Of a DNA stretch of 64,000 nucleotides, positions 23,601-32,924 are shown one piece after another; within the stretch, counting starts at the first letter, position 1; each line of letters begins with the position of its first letter. The notes under the pieces were generated by a model. The model had not been told where the DNA came from. It was given only the letters and a program-made list of their open reading frames with translations, and did no database searches. The DNA lies in contig JAVYIG010000062.1 in the NCBI GenBank assembly GCA_035222895.1, forward strand, positions 1 to 64,000, written 5' to 3'. A program made the position numbers and the translations under genes. This stretch comes from Strongylocentrotus droebachiensis. Taxonomy: Eukaryota; Echinodermata; Echinoidea; Camarodonta; Strongylocentrotidae.

Positions 23601-24942
23601 CTGTTTAACTTGCCCACGAGTCTTGCTCTTAAAATTGACATTTATGGCATGTTCACTAAAAACATACAGTATATTTGGTAACACAAAACACATGAAATAG
23701 CAAGAGTCATAAAGATTTGCACCCACAATACATTTTTAATAACACTAATCCCATACAATAAACGTGTAAAGATCTTAATTGGTCACCTTTATGCGAAGAA
23801 GGAGGTTAACGACATCAAACAGACGGCAGCTAATGAAGAGTTCCATTAGCTCATTCCATTCCATCTCATGAAACTGAAAGAAAAAAAAAAATGAAGATAT
23901 TGATAAGGGAGCACCAAATGTGAGGTGCTACTGCTAGAGTGCAGCCTCCAGGTTCATTCGCCGTGCAGCTGTGTATGTAAATTTTTATCAGCTTATTAAA
24001 GCGCAACAGTAGAACAATTCAAACAAAGAGTTTGGAGAAATACAGTTTCTTCTTCTTCTTCTGTACATGTCGACAGACTTGTTAGTCCATATAAAGACAC
24101 GGAAACGAAGCACGTGGTCATGGAATAGAGCAATCTTTTAGGAATTGTAGCGCATGGGACCTAAAAGAATCAATTGATCCCGTGTTGATAACGCTATCAG
24201 GTAACTTATTCCAGTCCTTGCATTGCACGTACGAGGGAAATAGGAGAACTTATATGTTTTAACTCTAGCACTGCCACAGATGACTCCTGGATGGCATCTC
24301 AATTCAAGAGCTTTGTGTCCAGTGGAAAAGGTGCTATTTTAATTGCAACTGTATTCACCTAGATCTAGTCTATTATCATTAATTATCATTAAACATTTTA
24401 TTAATAATTAATATTACACAAAGTCAGTGATTTTGAATTAGAACTCTGAAAGAAAGAGGAGTCCATCAGAGTTATATACACCAATTGCCAATTATGGTGC
24501 AACGTACTGCTATTACAAATTTATAATGCAGGCATGAAAAAACATGAACAAAGTGAAGAAAGATGGTGTGGCCGAAAGAAAAATGTTGCCAAAATCATGT
24601 GAAATTTAGTTTCAGTTTTACAGAATACGTCACCCATATATTTACTGTATATCATATTCGACATTGCTCAATTATTACCGTTGTACCCTCTGTTATCATC
24701 ATGAGTCGGACAATTTTGGACAAAGCCTTCATAACTTGAACTTGATGTCTCCTCCATTCGTGATCCCGTCCCAATAGCAATTGCACGGCCTCGGCCTCCT
24801 CCGGGCTCGAGTTGCGAGTAACGCCGCGAAACAATTTCTTGACGCATTTTGTTCGGGATTTGTCCTGAGTTGACAGCGAGTCAACCAAGATTTTCACCTG
24901 ATCCCCGAACTTTGTTACCCGTCTTTTATCCTTTCCATTCAT
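10078..24942 (-). CDS. TPR-repeat and MYND zinc-finger protein (gene A), 14 exons
   Basis: Hand-assembled from 14 exons whose GT-AG junctions and phases all agree: 24679-24942, 23787-23873, 23258-23459, 20432-20514, 19354-19623, 18774-18833, 17573-17729, 16723-16823, 16056-16226, 15230-15288, 14168-14365, 12599-12711, 11364-11542, 10078-10290. They sum to 2157 nt, 718 residues plus TAG. The start is the first Met after an in-frame upstream TGA. Residues 1-480 look helical (ARM-like is a guess). Three TPR motifs lie at about 509-542, 552-590 and 604-640. A C-terminal MYND finger uses C665, C668, C679, C682, C687, C691, H700 and C704. TPR and MYND modules bind proteins, so a scaffold or chaperone-adaptor role is inferred; there is no SET domain, so it is not a SMYD methyltransferase. 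The exact orthologue is not recognised. Introns hold many MITEs, and exons 5 and 14 have tandem partial copies. Confidence 0.9.
10912..11287. mobile_element. Possible MITE in gene A intron 13
   Basis: TTAACTCTTAAGCTGCC at the left against GGCAGGATATGAGTTAA at the right. The interior has gcgcgct-rich palindromic words unlike the surrounding AT-rich intron. Confidence 0.45.
11364..11542 (-). CDS. Gene A exon 13 (residues 589-648, TPR 3)
   Basis: 179 nt, phase 1 to 0. The acceptor is CACACAACAG and the donor GACAAG|GTGAGTG. It encodes a third, more divergent TPR (KALYRRSRGLFFVKDYYRAL). A GA-rich microsatellite of about 85 bp lies just upstream in the intron. Confidence 0.88.
11561..11650. repeat. 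(GA)n microsatellite
   Basis: About 90 bases of GA/GGGA repeat beside gene A exon 13. Confidence 0.95.
12192..12560. mobile_element. TTTAAAGTAGTCACCC-family MITE, copy 2
   Basis: Same element as 6426-6802, about 10% diverged. It sits 38 bases from the donor side of gene A exon 12, in its intron. Confidence 0.85.
12599..12711 (-). CDS. Gene A exon 12 (residues 551-589, TPR 2)
   Basis: 113 nt, phase 2 to 1. The acceptor is GTTTGTAACAG and the donor GGAG|GTAAGC. It encodes ITLYCNRAQSHLSLEQYQQA then IKDCDKAIA, the canonical second TPR. Confidence 0.9.
13525..14066. mobile_element. Interspersed repeat typical of sea urchin genomes
   Basis: Two imperfect direct units built on 'tgacctaaaatgacctttga' and 'gatacttgat(t/g)accc...aagtttca', ending in a GC-rich 'cgccgtcgccggcgcctat' and 'caggcgagacaaaa'. 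I recall this 3' end as very common in sea urchin DNA. No open frame; class unknown. Confidence 0.55.
14168..14365 (-). CDS. Gene A exon 11 (residues 485-551, TPR 1)
   Basis: 198 nt, phase 2 to 2. The acceptor is CCTTTTCAG and the donor TCATG|GTAAGAGC. It carries a classic first TPR helix pair (residues 509-542, AETLKEEGNSAF then YKEAISKYTEAL), of the kind found in co-chaperone TPR domains. Confidence 0.9.
14808..15045 (+). mobile_element. tRNA-derived SINE, diverged
   Basis: Degenerate tRNA-like head (GTGGTCCAGTGGATAA), then the body 'ccacactccacccaggcgag', 'gtaaatgggtacctggca', ending 'agtaataat'. No acceptor stem. Confidence 0.65.
15230..15288 (-). CDS. Gene A exon 10 (residues 466-485)
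   Basis: 59 nt, phase 0 to 2. The acceptor is TCTCTCCACAG and the donor GAAAG|GTAGGTTGG. It encodes RQIDMNVTDLLKGYKYYAE. Confidence 0.83.
16056..16226 (-). CDS. Gene A exon 9 (residues 409-465)
   Basis: 171 nt, phase 0 to 0. The acceptor is GGGTTGCACAG and the donor GAAGCA|GTAAGTATA. It encodes NIARAATVHMYSHAHELRLY and ends YYPSYYFNEA. The stretch is rich in His and Tyr. Confidence 0.87.
16293..16583. mobile_element. AATAGACCATTTCGTA MITE
   Basis: About 290 bp with ends AATAGACCATTTCGTA / TACGAAATGGCTTATT. The internal words 'tgtgcttcata' and 'cccatgcgcag' recur in a diverged copy at 48431-48720. Confidence 0.65.
16723..16823 (-). CDS. Gene A exon 8 (residues 375-408)
   Basis: 101 nt, phase 1 to 0. 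The acceptor is TTTCCCCCACAG and the donor GTCGAG|GTAAGACTC. It encodes FYGTYDHVSNFFHLTTKIA and ends RSKIGAVE. Confidence 0.86.
17385..17470 (+). mobile_element. tRNA-like SINE fragment
   Basis: 'gttgtggagtgcgcctgtaa' and a B-box-like 'caggttcgaaac'; no full cloverleaf. Confidence 0.35.
17573..17729 (-). CDS. Gene A exon 7 (residues 323-375)
   Basis: 157 nt, phase 0 to 1. The acceptor is CATTATCCAG and the donor GAGGAG|GTGAGTGG. It encodes PCIRWLEAPVTSKFASAAL followed by a leucine-rich stretch (LLTLTGLCNSEAICHKLI), the most armadillo/HEAT-like part of the protein. Confidence 0.87.
17941..18329. mobile_element. MITE with CTTTAAAGGGATC ends
   Basis: Ends CTTTAAAGGGATCGTTTAA and GTTACCGGATCCCTTTAAG with shared inner 'aatctgagat(a)aca'. 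Lies in gene A intron 6. Confidence 0.65.
18774..18833 (-). CDS. Gene A exon 6 (residues 303-322)
   Basis: 60 nt micro-exon, phase 0 to 0. The acceptor is TCCTTTTAG and the donor CTCAAG|GTACGTG. It encodes LTIADDNARDVVVKDPTLLK. Confidence 0.82.
19354..19623 (-). CDS. Gene A exon 5 (residues 213-302)
   Basis: 270 nt, phase 0 to 0. The acceptor is CATCGTGTAG and the donor GCGATA|GTAAGTC. It encodes LGKKKDLFGRLCEYVNKNF through GLKLMAI. This is the only complete copy. Its first 86 nt and adjoining intron are repeated twice more, at 19747-19832 and 19957-20042, on the side toward exon 4. Confidence 0.9.
19538..20178 (-). repeat. Three tandem 210-bp units carrying the 5' part of gene A exon 5
   Basis: Unit starts at 19538, 19747 and 19957 share 86 nt of exon (acceptor plus 86 coding bases) and about 124 nt of intron, with few differences. 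The two outer copies keep the acceptor (CGTGTAG, CATGTAG) and the frame but run into DWFNF and then TAG, because they lack the rest of the exon. They lie between exon 4 and true exon 5, so they are the first acceptors met by the transcript. Confidence 0.9.
20203..20295. mobile_element. Truncated relative of the GGGCCCGTCTTACAAAG MITE
   Basis: 'gggccctgtattacaacgag' and 'ttgatatcaatcgcaac' match the left part of 8491-8646; the right end is absent. Confidence 0.5.
20432..20514 (-). CDS. Gene A exon 4 (residues 185-212)
   Basis: 83 nt, phase 1 to 0. The acceptor is TATCTCTCAG and the donor AAGAAA|GTAAGTATAG. It encodes TSRPIMTCHALHILSYC and ends SAKK. The exon 3-4 intron contains a 2.1-kb nested repeat. 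This donor faces three near-identical copies of the exon 5 acceptor. Confidence 0.87.
20658..22803. mobile_element. 2.1-kb non-autonomous DNA element with an internal insertion
   Basis: The ends are inverted (GACCCCTTGTTACACATGC against GGCCCCAGTTACACATACC), with further GTTACACATA words inside. A second unit at 20947-22629 has CAGGCCT...AGGCCTG ends flanked by CCTACT on both sides, suggesting a nested insertion. The interior has repeated 'gggca(t/c)...ggcc' phrases and no transposase. Confidence 0.55.
22943..23148. repeat. Near-perfect 96-bp-arm inverted repeat in gene A intron 3
   Basis: The arms 22943-23040 and 23053-23148 are reverse complements with only about five differences and a loop of about a dozen bases. 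Because the intron is transcribed with gene A, the RNA would form a long hairpin. It has no DNA-transposon-like terminal motif that I recognise. Confidence 0.85.
23258..23459 (-). CDS. Gene A exon 3 (residues 118-185)
   Basis: 202 nt, phase 0 to 1. The acceptor is ATTCAAAAG and the donor CATGG|GTAAGAG. It encodes VPQSVTEDDASS through FLDVVVGYAMG. The open frame runs upstream into the intron, but the splice sites and neighbouring phases fix these ends. A near-perfect intronic hairpin lies just downstream in the transcript (22943-23148). Confidence 0.87.
23787..23873 (-). CDS. Gene A exon 2 (residues 89-117)
   Basis: 87 nt, phase 0 to 0. The acceptor is TTCTTTCAG and the donor AAAG|GTGACC. It encodes FHEMEWNELMELF followed by a leucine-rich helix, typical of helical-repeat proteins. 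It is too short to stand out as an open reading frame by itself. Confidence 0.85.
24679..24942 (-). CDS. Gene A exon 1 (residues 1-88)
   Basis: Begins MNGKDKRRVTKFGD, a basic and probably helical N-terminus, and ends ...EGTT in phase 0 at a GTAATAAT donor. The upstream sequence has an in-frame TGA before this Met, which supports the start. No signal peptide is seen. Confidence 0.85.
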
Positions 24943-25377
24943 TTTTGCAGAGCTTTTTGCTAATTCAGGTCAATATCCATGAGAAGTGCAGAGCATATGC
25001 GTGTCTGAACAACAGATCACGAGCGAAACCGAGTATTTTGTCTACGTGCATGATGTGTTCGCATGTGGTAAACTCCCTATAACGTAACTCGATCTATTGG
25101 AGAATTGAAGAGCACAAACGTCAACACTGAACTTTTCTCGAAAAATCTACAGCTGGCGCTAAACATAATTTTGTTATGCGCTGGACCTAGCAAGTCCATA
25201 ATATACAAGTGGGCGTATAGTTGGATATTTCCTATACTCGATGGGGACAGTTGCCCTTACTATTTTTTTTCTTTATAAGAAAGAAGAATGGAGGGGGGGG
25301 GGGGGGGAGAGGCACTTTTACTTTATAGTATTTTTTAGAAAAGTATGCAACAATTAGAACGAACCAGTAACCGATAT

Positions 25378-25648
25378 AAGGGGCGGATCTACGGGGGGGG
25401 GGGGGGGGTCATATGGGCTGCCAAGTGAAATTGTGATGTGCATAGAAAAACGCCATCAGGTTACTTGATTTAAAAACATGTTTACATGTACTGCTTTTTA
25501 TGGTCTCCATGGTGTTAGTAGATCCCAGGAAAACATCACTTACGGGGTCCAAAATAGCAACAACAAAAATCGCGATGTTTCGCAACGTCATTGGGTCAAC
25601 CCCCCCCCCCCTCCCCCTTCCATAGCAAAAAGCTAGATCTGCCCCTGA
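25378..25648. mobile_element. MITE with GGGGCGGATCTA ends and poly-G/poly-C
   Basis: Starts 'aggggcggatctac' then G16; ends poly-C, 'aaaaagctagatctgcccct'. Related to 27173-27329. Confidence 0.65.
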
Positions 25649-25671
25649 ATTTTAGCGGCAAACTTCCTTTT

Positions 25672-25980
25672 AATAGGCCATTTTCGTAATGTAACCAAAT
25701 TTAATGCATAAGTCTTTGTGAAGTGCCTCAATACAAATTTTTCATTCACCTGATAGGAATAATAGTATTTCAATAGTCAGAATGTAATTGCATATATTTA
25801 GTGTTGCTAGGTAGGACAAGCTATAATGTTTGTCCAACCTGGCAACAACTAATGTATGCAGTCCGGATTCTGTCTATTGAAATGCTATTATTCTTATCAG
25901 ATGAATGAAATAATTTGTATTGAGGCACTTCACAAAGACTTATGCATTAAATTTGGTTACATTACGAAACTGGCCTATTA
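25672..25980. mobile_element. CCATTTTCGTAAT-family MITE
   Basis: About 309 bp. Inverted arms of about 65 bases start TAATAGGCCANTTTCGTAAT and continue through 'atgcataagtctttgtgaag'. Confidence 0.85.
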
Positions 25981-26166
25981 CTGACTTCAATTGTCCGGAT
26001 GCACAACCTACCCGGACATACATCAGCTGAATATATAATATTCCTGTCATCAGATATGAAGCGGGGGGGGGGGGGCTGGGGCGATTGCAATCAGGGCCTA
26101 CCTTTAACTCCACCCCCAACAGGAAAGAAAAAATGAGGGGACACGGACAGAATAACTTGACCATAC

Positions 26167-26212
<46 letters not shown>

Positions 26213-26225
26213 AAGGGGGAGAGGG
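26167..26225. repeat. (GA)n microsatellite
   Basis: Continuous GA repeat of about 40 bases followed by a G-rich tail. Confidence 0.95.
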
Positions 26226-27172
26226 GCGTTGAAAGAAAGACCAACGTAATTCCATATGCTCATCAATTACAATCGAAATTAAACTACCATTAATTTACGA
26301 TGCTTTCTTGCTCAAGACTTCACAATGAGTTTCTTGGCATATTTTTCATGACAACCAACGATGAAAGAACCAACGATCGAGAGAAGACGACAGTACAGTG
26401 GACCTCTTCCTAACCATCAATCGCCCTCGACCATCTCATCCATTTATTTTGTCTATGTTTATACTGTGCCTGTATCAGACCACTGTATTCCAATATTCCA
26501 TACTGTCTTTTCCCCCTTGTACAGGCAATACAGACATGTTTTTCCTTCCCCCCCCCCCCCTCATGTTTATTTCTTCTCTTTCTTCGTTCCTCTCCTTGAA
26601 TTCCATTCTTCCTTATTCCTTTTTTCTTGTTCGTGTTTCTCCTTACTCTCCCTCACTTGTTTTTTTTTGTAGGGGGGGGGGGGGCGCCAACGTAAATGGG
26701 TTGGGGGGGGGGGGACGATGGCCGCTGGTCTTGGTCCGCTCTAAAGATTTTAGAATGTCAAGAGTGCTAATATGTACGTATTAGGCCCCCAAATCATCAT
26801 AATCGAAGTTACAAAGTAAGGCTCATTTCAAGCTTCACAGTCAGCCTATATGAACAAAATAGTTTGATTTCTAAAGGTCGGCCTATATTCTTGGTAACTT
26901 GATTCAGGTTTTGATGTATGATAAAACTTAAAACTCCAAACCCCTCCCTGTTATTAGGGCCTACATATCACACATAAACAGAATCAGCTCTTGGTCATGC
27001 TAAAACACAAAAAGCTTATACTACTGTACATTGCAGGGGCGTAAGCGGGATTGTTTCGAGGGGGGGGGGTTCAAATCCAACCAGTGGTTTAGTTTATATT
27101 GTATTTGGCTTATATGTTTGTGTTACTACGATCATCAGTGGCGTAGCGTGGAGTCAGTCATGGGGCAGGGGT
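26226..27172. other. No gene recognised; several poly-G/poly-C runs
   Basis: C run near 26551 and G runs near 26675, 26705 and 27060. Open frames here are proline/phenylalanine-rich and caused by low complexity. Confidence 0.5.
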
Positions 27173-27329
27173 GGATTTAGGGGGGGGGGGCGTTTCGGCG
27201 GTTTAAACCCCCCTTGGGCGGCTAAGTGAAAAGAAGAAAAAAAGTAAAACAGCAAAACGGCGCAATTTTTTTTTTTTTTGGTGGTCACCCCCCCCCCCCC
27301 CTTTGGAAAAAAGCTAGATCCGCCCCTGT
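27173..27329. mobile_element. MITE with CAGGGG(C/T)GGAT ends and poly-G/poly-C
   Basis: CAGGGGTGGATTTAG then a G run at the left; a C run and CTAGATCCGCCCCTG at the right. A relative of 25378-25648. Confidence 0.7.
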
Positions 27330-27880
27330 AGTGGCGCCAGTCCTTAGTCTACTAAATCATTGTTTTCCAAAACAATTTGTTTTTTCTTCACGGCATCCTT
27401 TTAAGGAATAAGAAGCTTGGCGTCACCCCAATCACAAATTCATGGCAGAATATTCACTTTGCAACACCTTAACACTCGCCATTCGCCATAACACGCGAGT
27501 ACCAGCATATTTGATTTTATTTGTTGCGAGCAAGCGAAGGGAGGGCAAAAAAAAAAACAGAAAACATTTATAATTATGGTAAAAAACAGTTTTGTAATCA
27601 ACCCATTAAATAAAAAAACATACAATAATGTTTACGGGCCTTTCACCGAGAGATATACATGATTACAAAAACTCATACAATTGGTCACCTTGATACATGA
27701 AAATAAGGGTTATCCGGTCATTAGTCATTGCCCAAATGTTGCAAGCGAGTGAAGCGGAAGAGCGTGATATAAATGCAATTTGGATAGGAAATATATAAGA
27801 TTTTTTTGTTGGTACCTCAATGTTGAATAAAAGGATATTCGGGCACCTCGTTGCCCACACATGGAGCTATTCAGGCACTA

Positions 27881-28232
27881 TACCGTGTGTCTCAAAAAAA
27901 ACGTAACACTTTTGAAATGGTTGCCAAATTGAGCATATATAATTTTATGAAAAAATGTCTATATGTATGGAAAGCTAAAGGACCAACCTTTCATATGATA
28001 TGAAAAAATTAAAAAAAAAATCATGCTTCGATGGACAGTGTTCACTTAAGTTAGAGGTATGAAAATGGGCCTGCGCAGGATTTTTCCTTCCAATTTTGGA
28101 TGAACAAAGCAGTTTTAAATAAGAAAGAAATAAAAGAAACATGAAAATCTTTTAAAAAAAGATTTAACTTGTTTTTTGTCATGTCTGCCCTAATGTGTGT
28201 GTGTGTGTGTGTGCACGTGTGTGTATGTGTGT

Positions 28233-28263
<31 letters not shown>

Positions 28264-28639
28264 GTGGGCGGTGGTGTTTCGGGATTGATAAATAACACTG
28301 AAAAAGGAATGGTATTCGAGGTATTCAAAATATCCTTTTGATTCAAAATATCCTTTTGATCCATCGATCATGAATATCTCATATCGACCTTATTTTGTAA
28401 GTTACAAGTAATTTACCTGTCCAAAATTGGAAGGAAAAATCCTGCGCAGGCCCATTTTCATACCTCTAACTTAAGTGAACACTGTCCATCGAAGCATGAT
28501 TTTTTTTTTAATTTTTTCATATCATATGAAAGGTTGGTCCTTTAGCTTTCCATACATATCAACATTTTTTCATAAAATTATATATGCTCAATTTGGCAAC
28601 CATTTCAAAAGTGTTACGTTTTTTTTGAGACACACGGTA
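27881..28639. mobile_element. 759-bp fold-back element with TA target site
   Basis: The ends are TACCGTGTGTCTCAAAAAAA and its reverse complement, flanked by TA. The arms are about 220 bases with very few differences; the interior carries a (TG)n/poly-G tract (28195-28263). TA flanks suggest a Tc1/mariner-type MITE. Confidence 0.75.
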
Positions 28640-28641
28640 TA

Positions 28642-29186
28642 GGCTGCCTGAAATCACCCCGTTTCTAAATGTTGCGAGCGAGAAAGAAAGACTTTTTATT
28701 ATCTTCTAAATACTAGTCCCCCTAAAGTGACATACTCTCACGGTTTTCATGTTTCGTGAATATATTTATATATTTATATAACCTAATTTCTCTCATAATA
28801 TTTGAGATGTATTGCGCCATCCCAGTTAAAAAAAACGCTGTACTTGATGATCAAAATTTGAGAGGCTGATTGAACTGGGAAAATTGTGCATTTTAAAGTG
28901 AAACGGACACACATACATACTCGCTCTGTCTCTTTCCCCGTATGTCTTCTATCCATCTTTCACTCCTATCTTCGTTTCTATATCTTCTCTGCTGTATACA
29001 CTACATCGATGATGTAGATCTGATAACCCCAAAACATTTTTTAAGTAATAATTAAAAAATGCAAACAATTGACCCCCCCAAAAAAAAAAAAATAGGTATT
29101 ACCAGGAAGTTTTCCCGTTACATGATTAACTATTACATAAAACATGCCCTCATAAATTAGTAATAGGGTGATCACACTGCCTGTGC
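28642..29186. other. No feature recognised
   Basis: AT-rich intergenic DNA. Confidence 0.5.
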
Positions 29187-30265
29187 AAACAGTCTGCCCC
29201 GCGAACACACACACACAACAGCAGTCAGTTGGTAGAAATAGCAATATTTGTAAATGTATTTAAAAAAAAACTAAACAATATTTTAAAATTTATATTTCAC
29301 ATATATTTCAAGCATACATTTAACTACAATTCTGTGTAGTTTCATTGTTATAGGCATGTGGGAAATATATTAATTATTTAATTAGAATATTGTCTTTTCA
29401 GCCATGTGTGACATGGCCCGCTGATCGCCCATTGACTTGCGCTGCTATTCTGCGTGGTGAAAATGCACCTCAATGTATAAAACCCCCCTACAAAAATGCA
29501 ATATCCTCATGTGTTTCACTCATTGAATCAATTTGTTATTTACACTCAAGGTAGCCACAACTGTACAGGGATCACCAAAGTTTTTGCTACTCTAAAATTC
29601 AATCCCTGTGGAATGTTATTGCCTGTCGAATGGTTTCTCGGAAATCTTCATAAATCCTCAAATCTGACATCTTTCAAAGAGGCAAATATACTGTGATGTA
29701 GCTGTAAGTCTACAAATTCTTATCATTATGATCGGTTTTTCTGAATTATTTGTGAAACACATGAGAAAATAGCTGTGACGGTGATCCAAGTAATTTCCAT
29801 CACCATATTTTATTGGCATTGCACAAATATTTAGTATTTAAGGTTAATATTTGGTGTAAATATGATCTATGAATATATGATTTAAAAAATGCCCCCAAAA
29901 TGAACAGTTTGACTTTCCTAATTTGCATAATGAGTGCGCGAATATATAATTAGCTGAAATGACCTAATTTGCATATTTTATGAATATTCATGATTTTGTT
30001 GTTATTTCAAATGAAATATATTTCCATTACCTGTCTGATATACATAGGTTTCACTGATGTATCATGTTCGGTTTTGATTTGATTACATATGCGCATATTA
30101 ATTAGGCGGACTTAGTTATTTTCACAACTTTTTTATATGTACAGATTCGCAAAAATGGCAAAAATGACTTATTTTGTTGGCTTCTGTTTTCAAAACGGTA
30201 TTAGATATATGAATTTTTTGGGGGGGTATTTTTTACCACAAAGATGATATTTTAGTGTCTGATAA
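29187..30265. repeat. Uncharacterised AT-rich interspersed repeat, longer copy
   Basis: 29187-29560 matches 44085-44450 closely ('agtctgccccgcgaacacac', 'gccatgtgtgacatggcccg'). 30228-30257 matches 44482-44510, so the second copy has an internal deletion of about 650 bases. No coding frame; class unknown. Confidence 0.7.
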
Positions 30266-30534
30266 TTTAATTTATTATTTGTGTCCAAGAAAGTGATGAA
30301 TTAAGTTGTCAACCTCGTCGAATTATGCAATTTTTGCTAATTTGACCATTTCTGGCAGGTTTTTTCGGTAATTTTGCGATATCAAAAAAATGGTATAAAA
30401 TCACAACGCATTGACGGATTTCAATTTTGTTTTTTGTTTTTTGAAGCTTTCATAAAGCTTGATCATTAACAACCATCAAATAACATGTGTTTGTTGTAAT
30501 TATTTTTTGTGTGCTATACCTGAGTACTGTGACA

Positions 30535-31080
30535 TTGTAGAACATAGCTATTCCACAAGACAAAAAGAAGGTGGACAATTACGTATTCCAAAATTAGGAA
30601 CGACACTAGGTCAATTTTCATCGTCTTTGTGGGCAGTGAATTTTGGAATAGATTACCTGTTAATGTCAGATTGACAAGGTTTAGAAATAGGTTTAAAGAG
30701 CAGAGATGGCCGCAATTGTAACTTGCCCTATTATGGTTATTACAACTCCCAGGTCTCTACACTGGGGCAGTTATATTTTCCGTCTCCTTGAGTTCACTCC
30801 AGGCCATAGAATCTTGTAAGGACGAATCTTTTATTCTTGAAATTCTAACCCTGTGCAGTCAATTAAAATACAAAGGCACCCAGGTCAATTTGAATGGATT
30901 CCCAGTCACTGTGGTCTACAATGAGATAGCAGATTAGTTTGCTAAAGCAGGACTAAATAAAAACACAGAAATCAACAACGCACTTACCAGAGCAGAATCA
31001 AACTATGTTATAAAGACATTCTACATACAGAAATGGCAAAAATATATAAGTATACAAAATACATTGCAGTGAATGTATTT
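30535..31080 (+). mobile_element. LINE relic: RT C-terminus and RNase H pieces
   Basis: 30540-30670 reads YSTRQKEGGQLRIPKLGTTL, a pattern typical of the C-terminal end of non-LTR reverse transcriptase ORFs. 30770-31070 reads SLSSLQAIESCKDESFILEI, then YNEIAD-stop-FAKAGLNK, typical of a LINE RNase H domain. The frames are broken and short. The two pieces may come from different LINEs. Confidence 0.6.
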
Positions 31081-31966
31081 GCAAGCCCCAGATTTGACTT
31101 TAAAATTTAGTTGATGATAAACAAGAAATACTGTTTTTAATGGCTGTTACTTCATCAATCCAGAAATTATTACTATCACTATCATTATCATCATCACTGT
31201 CATTATTGCTGTCACTACCAATGTTGAGAGCATATAATATAAGCAAAGAGCTTGAAACTATTATCATTTATCAACAATGTTTTAAAACAAAAAAATAATT
31301 TACTCAATAAAGGACCCTAAATTTGTCATGGAGTGGTCTTTTACGACTTCAGTTAGAATATTAATTTCCATCGTGTACAATAATCAATAAGATTATAAAT
31401 AGAGATTCAAAGAAATCTATACGCTAGTATAGGCAGTCTTTGCAGGTATTGTTTTTACTTAAAACAAAAAAACTCTTAGAGTATCATATTATTATGATGG
31501 AGATACCATTTTCATCATTATGCCTATTGCACTGACCCTGTTTAACATAAATTACTTGAAGACAAATAATTGACAGCACTGTTATTACGTCATAATGAAA
31601 TTTGAGCAGTTTAGTTTGGACCGTCAGCCTAATCTTTATAAAATGAAATTTAAAGTGCAGTATCTCGGAAGTTGCCAAAGTATGGTATACGATTGTGCAT
31701 TATACATATTATACTGTCCTTGAAACGTTGATGAGGGTCTAAAATAGGGAAGCAGTACCACCGTATAGTGAACGTATAGTGAGCCATAAAGATAAATGGA
31801 TCTCTATAAGGAAGACCGGGGTTTCAATTCATGATCTTCGGCAAAAGTTCGAAATCGATCTGTTTCCTTATTCACAATACCGTAGGCACATTCACCGTGT
31901 CTTTATGTCTCCCTTTCGGCTTGATTATAAAGATTGGCCATCCAATGAGTTAAAATTTGTTAAAGC

Positions 31967-32165
31967 ATGGCCAGCATAAAGGACGATTCCACAAGCAAGT
32001 GGAAGTTTGTGATTCTGATCAGCAAATTTGTGTTCCATTTGATCTTGGCGTCAATCAACAAGGCTTTTGGGGTGCTCATCGAGGAAATGGTAGTCGTCTT
32101 TGATACTGATGTGGCTATGCTGGGTTTGCTGTGCAGTGTCCCCATCGCATTGATGCTCGTTGCTT
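31967..32165 (+). CDS. Alternative or duplicate first coding exon of gene B (copy 1a)
   Basis: 199 nt ending in phase 1 at a CTT|GTATGTAT donor. It encodes MASIKDDSTSKWKFVILISK and a second hydrophobic helix. It matches the exon at 37648-37846 at all but about seven positions, including the roughly 40 bases before the ATG. Homology stops about 25 bases after the donor. It keeps an open frame and donor, so it could be an alternative first exon, or the remnant of a duplicated gene whose other exons are not nearby. Confidence 0.6.
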
Positions 32166-32200
32166 GTATGTATATAGCATTATTTCATTATACACTGTTG

Positions 32201-32893
32201 GTCATAATGGTGGAATAATTATTTTTTGCTCAATTTATGGAATGATTTTTATTCCTAATAGATAATAGTATACATTCTCAGATTTTATTGAATAATAATT
32301 TGTGAGTGTTTGTTTTGCGTGGCTGCTAAATCATGTGTATACTGCTATGCTAATCAGCTAGAGGATCTACGTTCTTTTCATAAAAGGGCACATCGACACG
32401 GATTTGATCCTGGGGGCTCACAGTAACGAGGCCATTGCTTAGCCACTGAATCATGACTGTACGCAGCGGGGACTATAGGGTAGTCGCCGCCCCCACAAAT
32501 ACAAAAAACAAAGAAAATGCAGTAAATTATAAGTAATTCATTGCATTTTGCCCCGGCCCCTAACAAAAAAAAATCCTCTATGTAGTATGCCTTGTACCAT
32601 AATGCATGGCCCTACAGAGGAATTTGTCGGTGTCGATCAGCTATACTAGTGCCCTTTTGTGAGGCATTAATCATCATTAATGTCAGTTATGACTTAAGGA
32701 CGTAGGTCCCCTAGTTGGTTAGCATAGTAGTACACACATGTGCTTTAGCAGTCACGCAAAACAAACACTCGCAAATTATTATTCAATAAAATCTGAGAAT
32801 GTATTCTATTATTTAGATCTATTAAAAATAAAACATTGTCAAAATCATTCCATAATTGGGGTCTAAATAATGATTCCACCTTTATGACCAAGC
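32201..32893. mobile_element. Fold-back element beside exon copy 1a
   Basis: About 180-base inverted arms: 'ttggtcataatggtggaata' at the left and its near reverse complement at the right end, sharing the internal 'tacattctcagattttattg'. It starts about 35 bases after the donor of exon 1a, where homology between the two first-exon copies ends. Confidence 0.7.
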
Positions 32894-32924
32894 CCGATGC
32901 CATCGGTTTCAGTATGTATTTCAT

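Noticed and set aside
26361-26784. Two overlapping Ser/Phe/Pro-rich frames with hydrophobic runs
   Set aside because: Pyrimidine-rich low complexity and poly-C/poly-G tracts explain them; no splice-consistent model.
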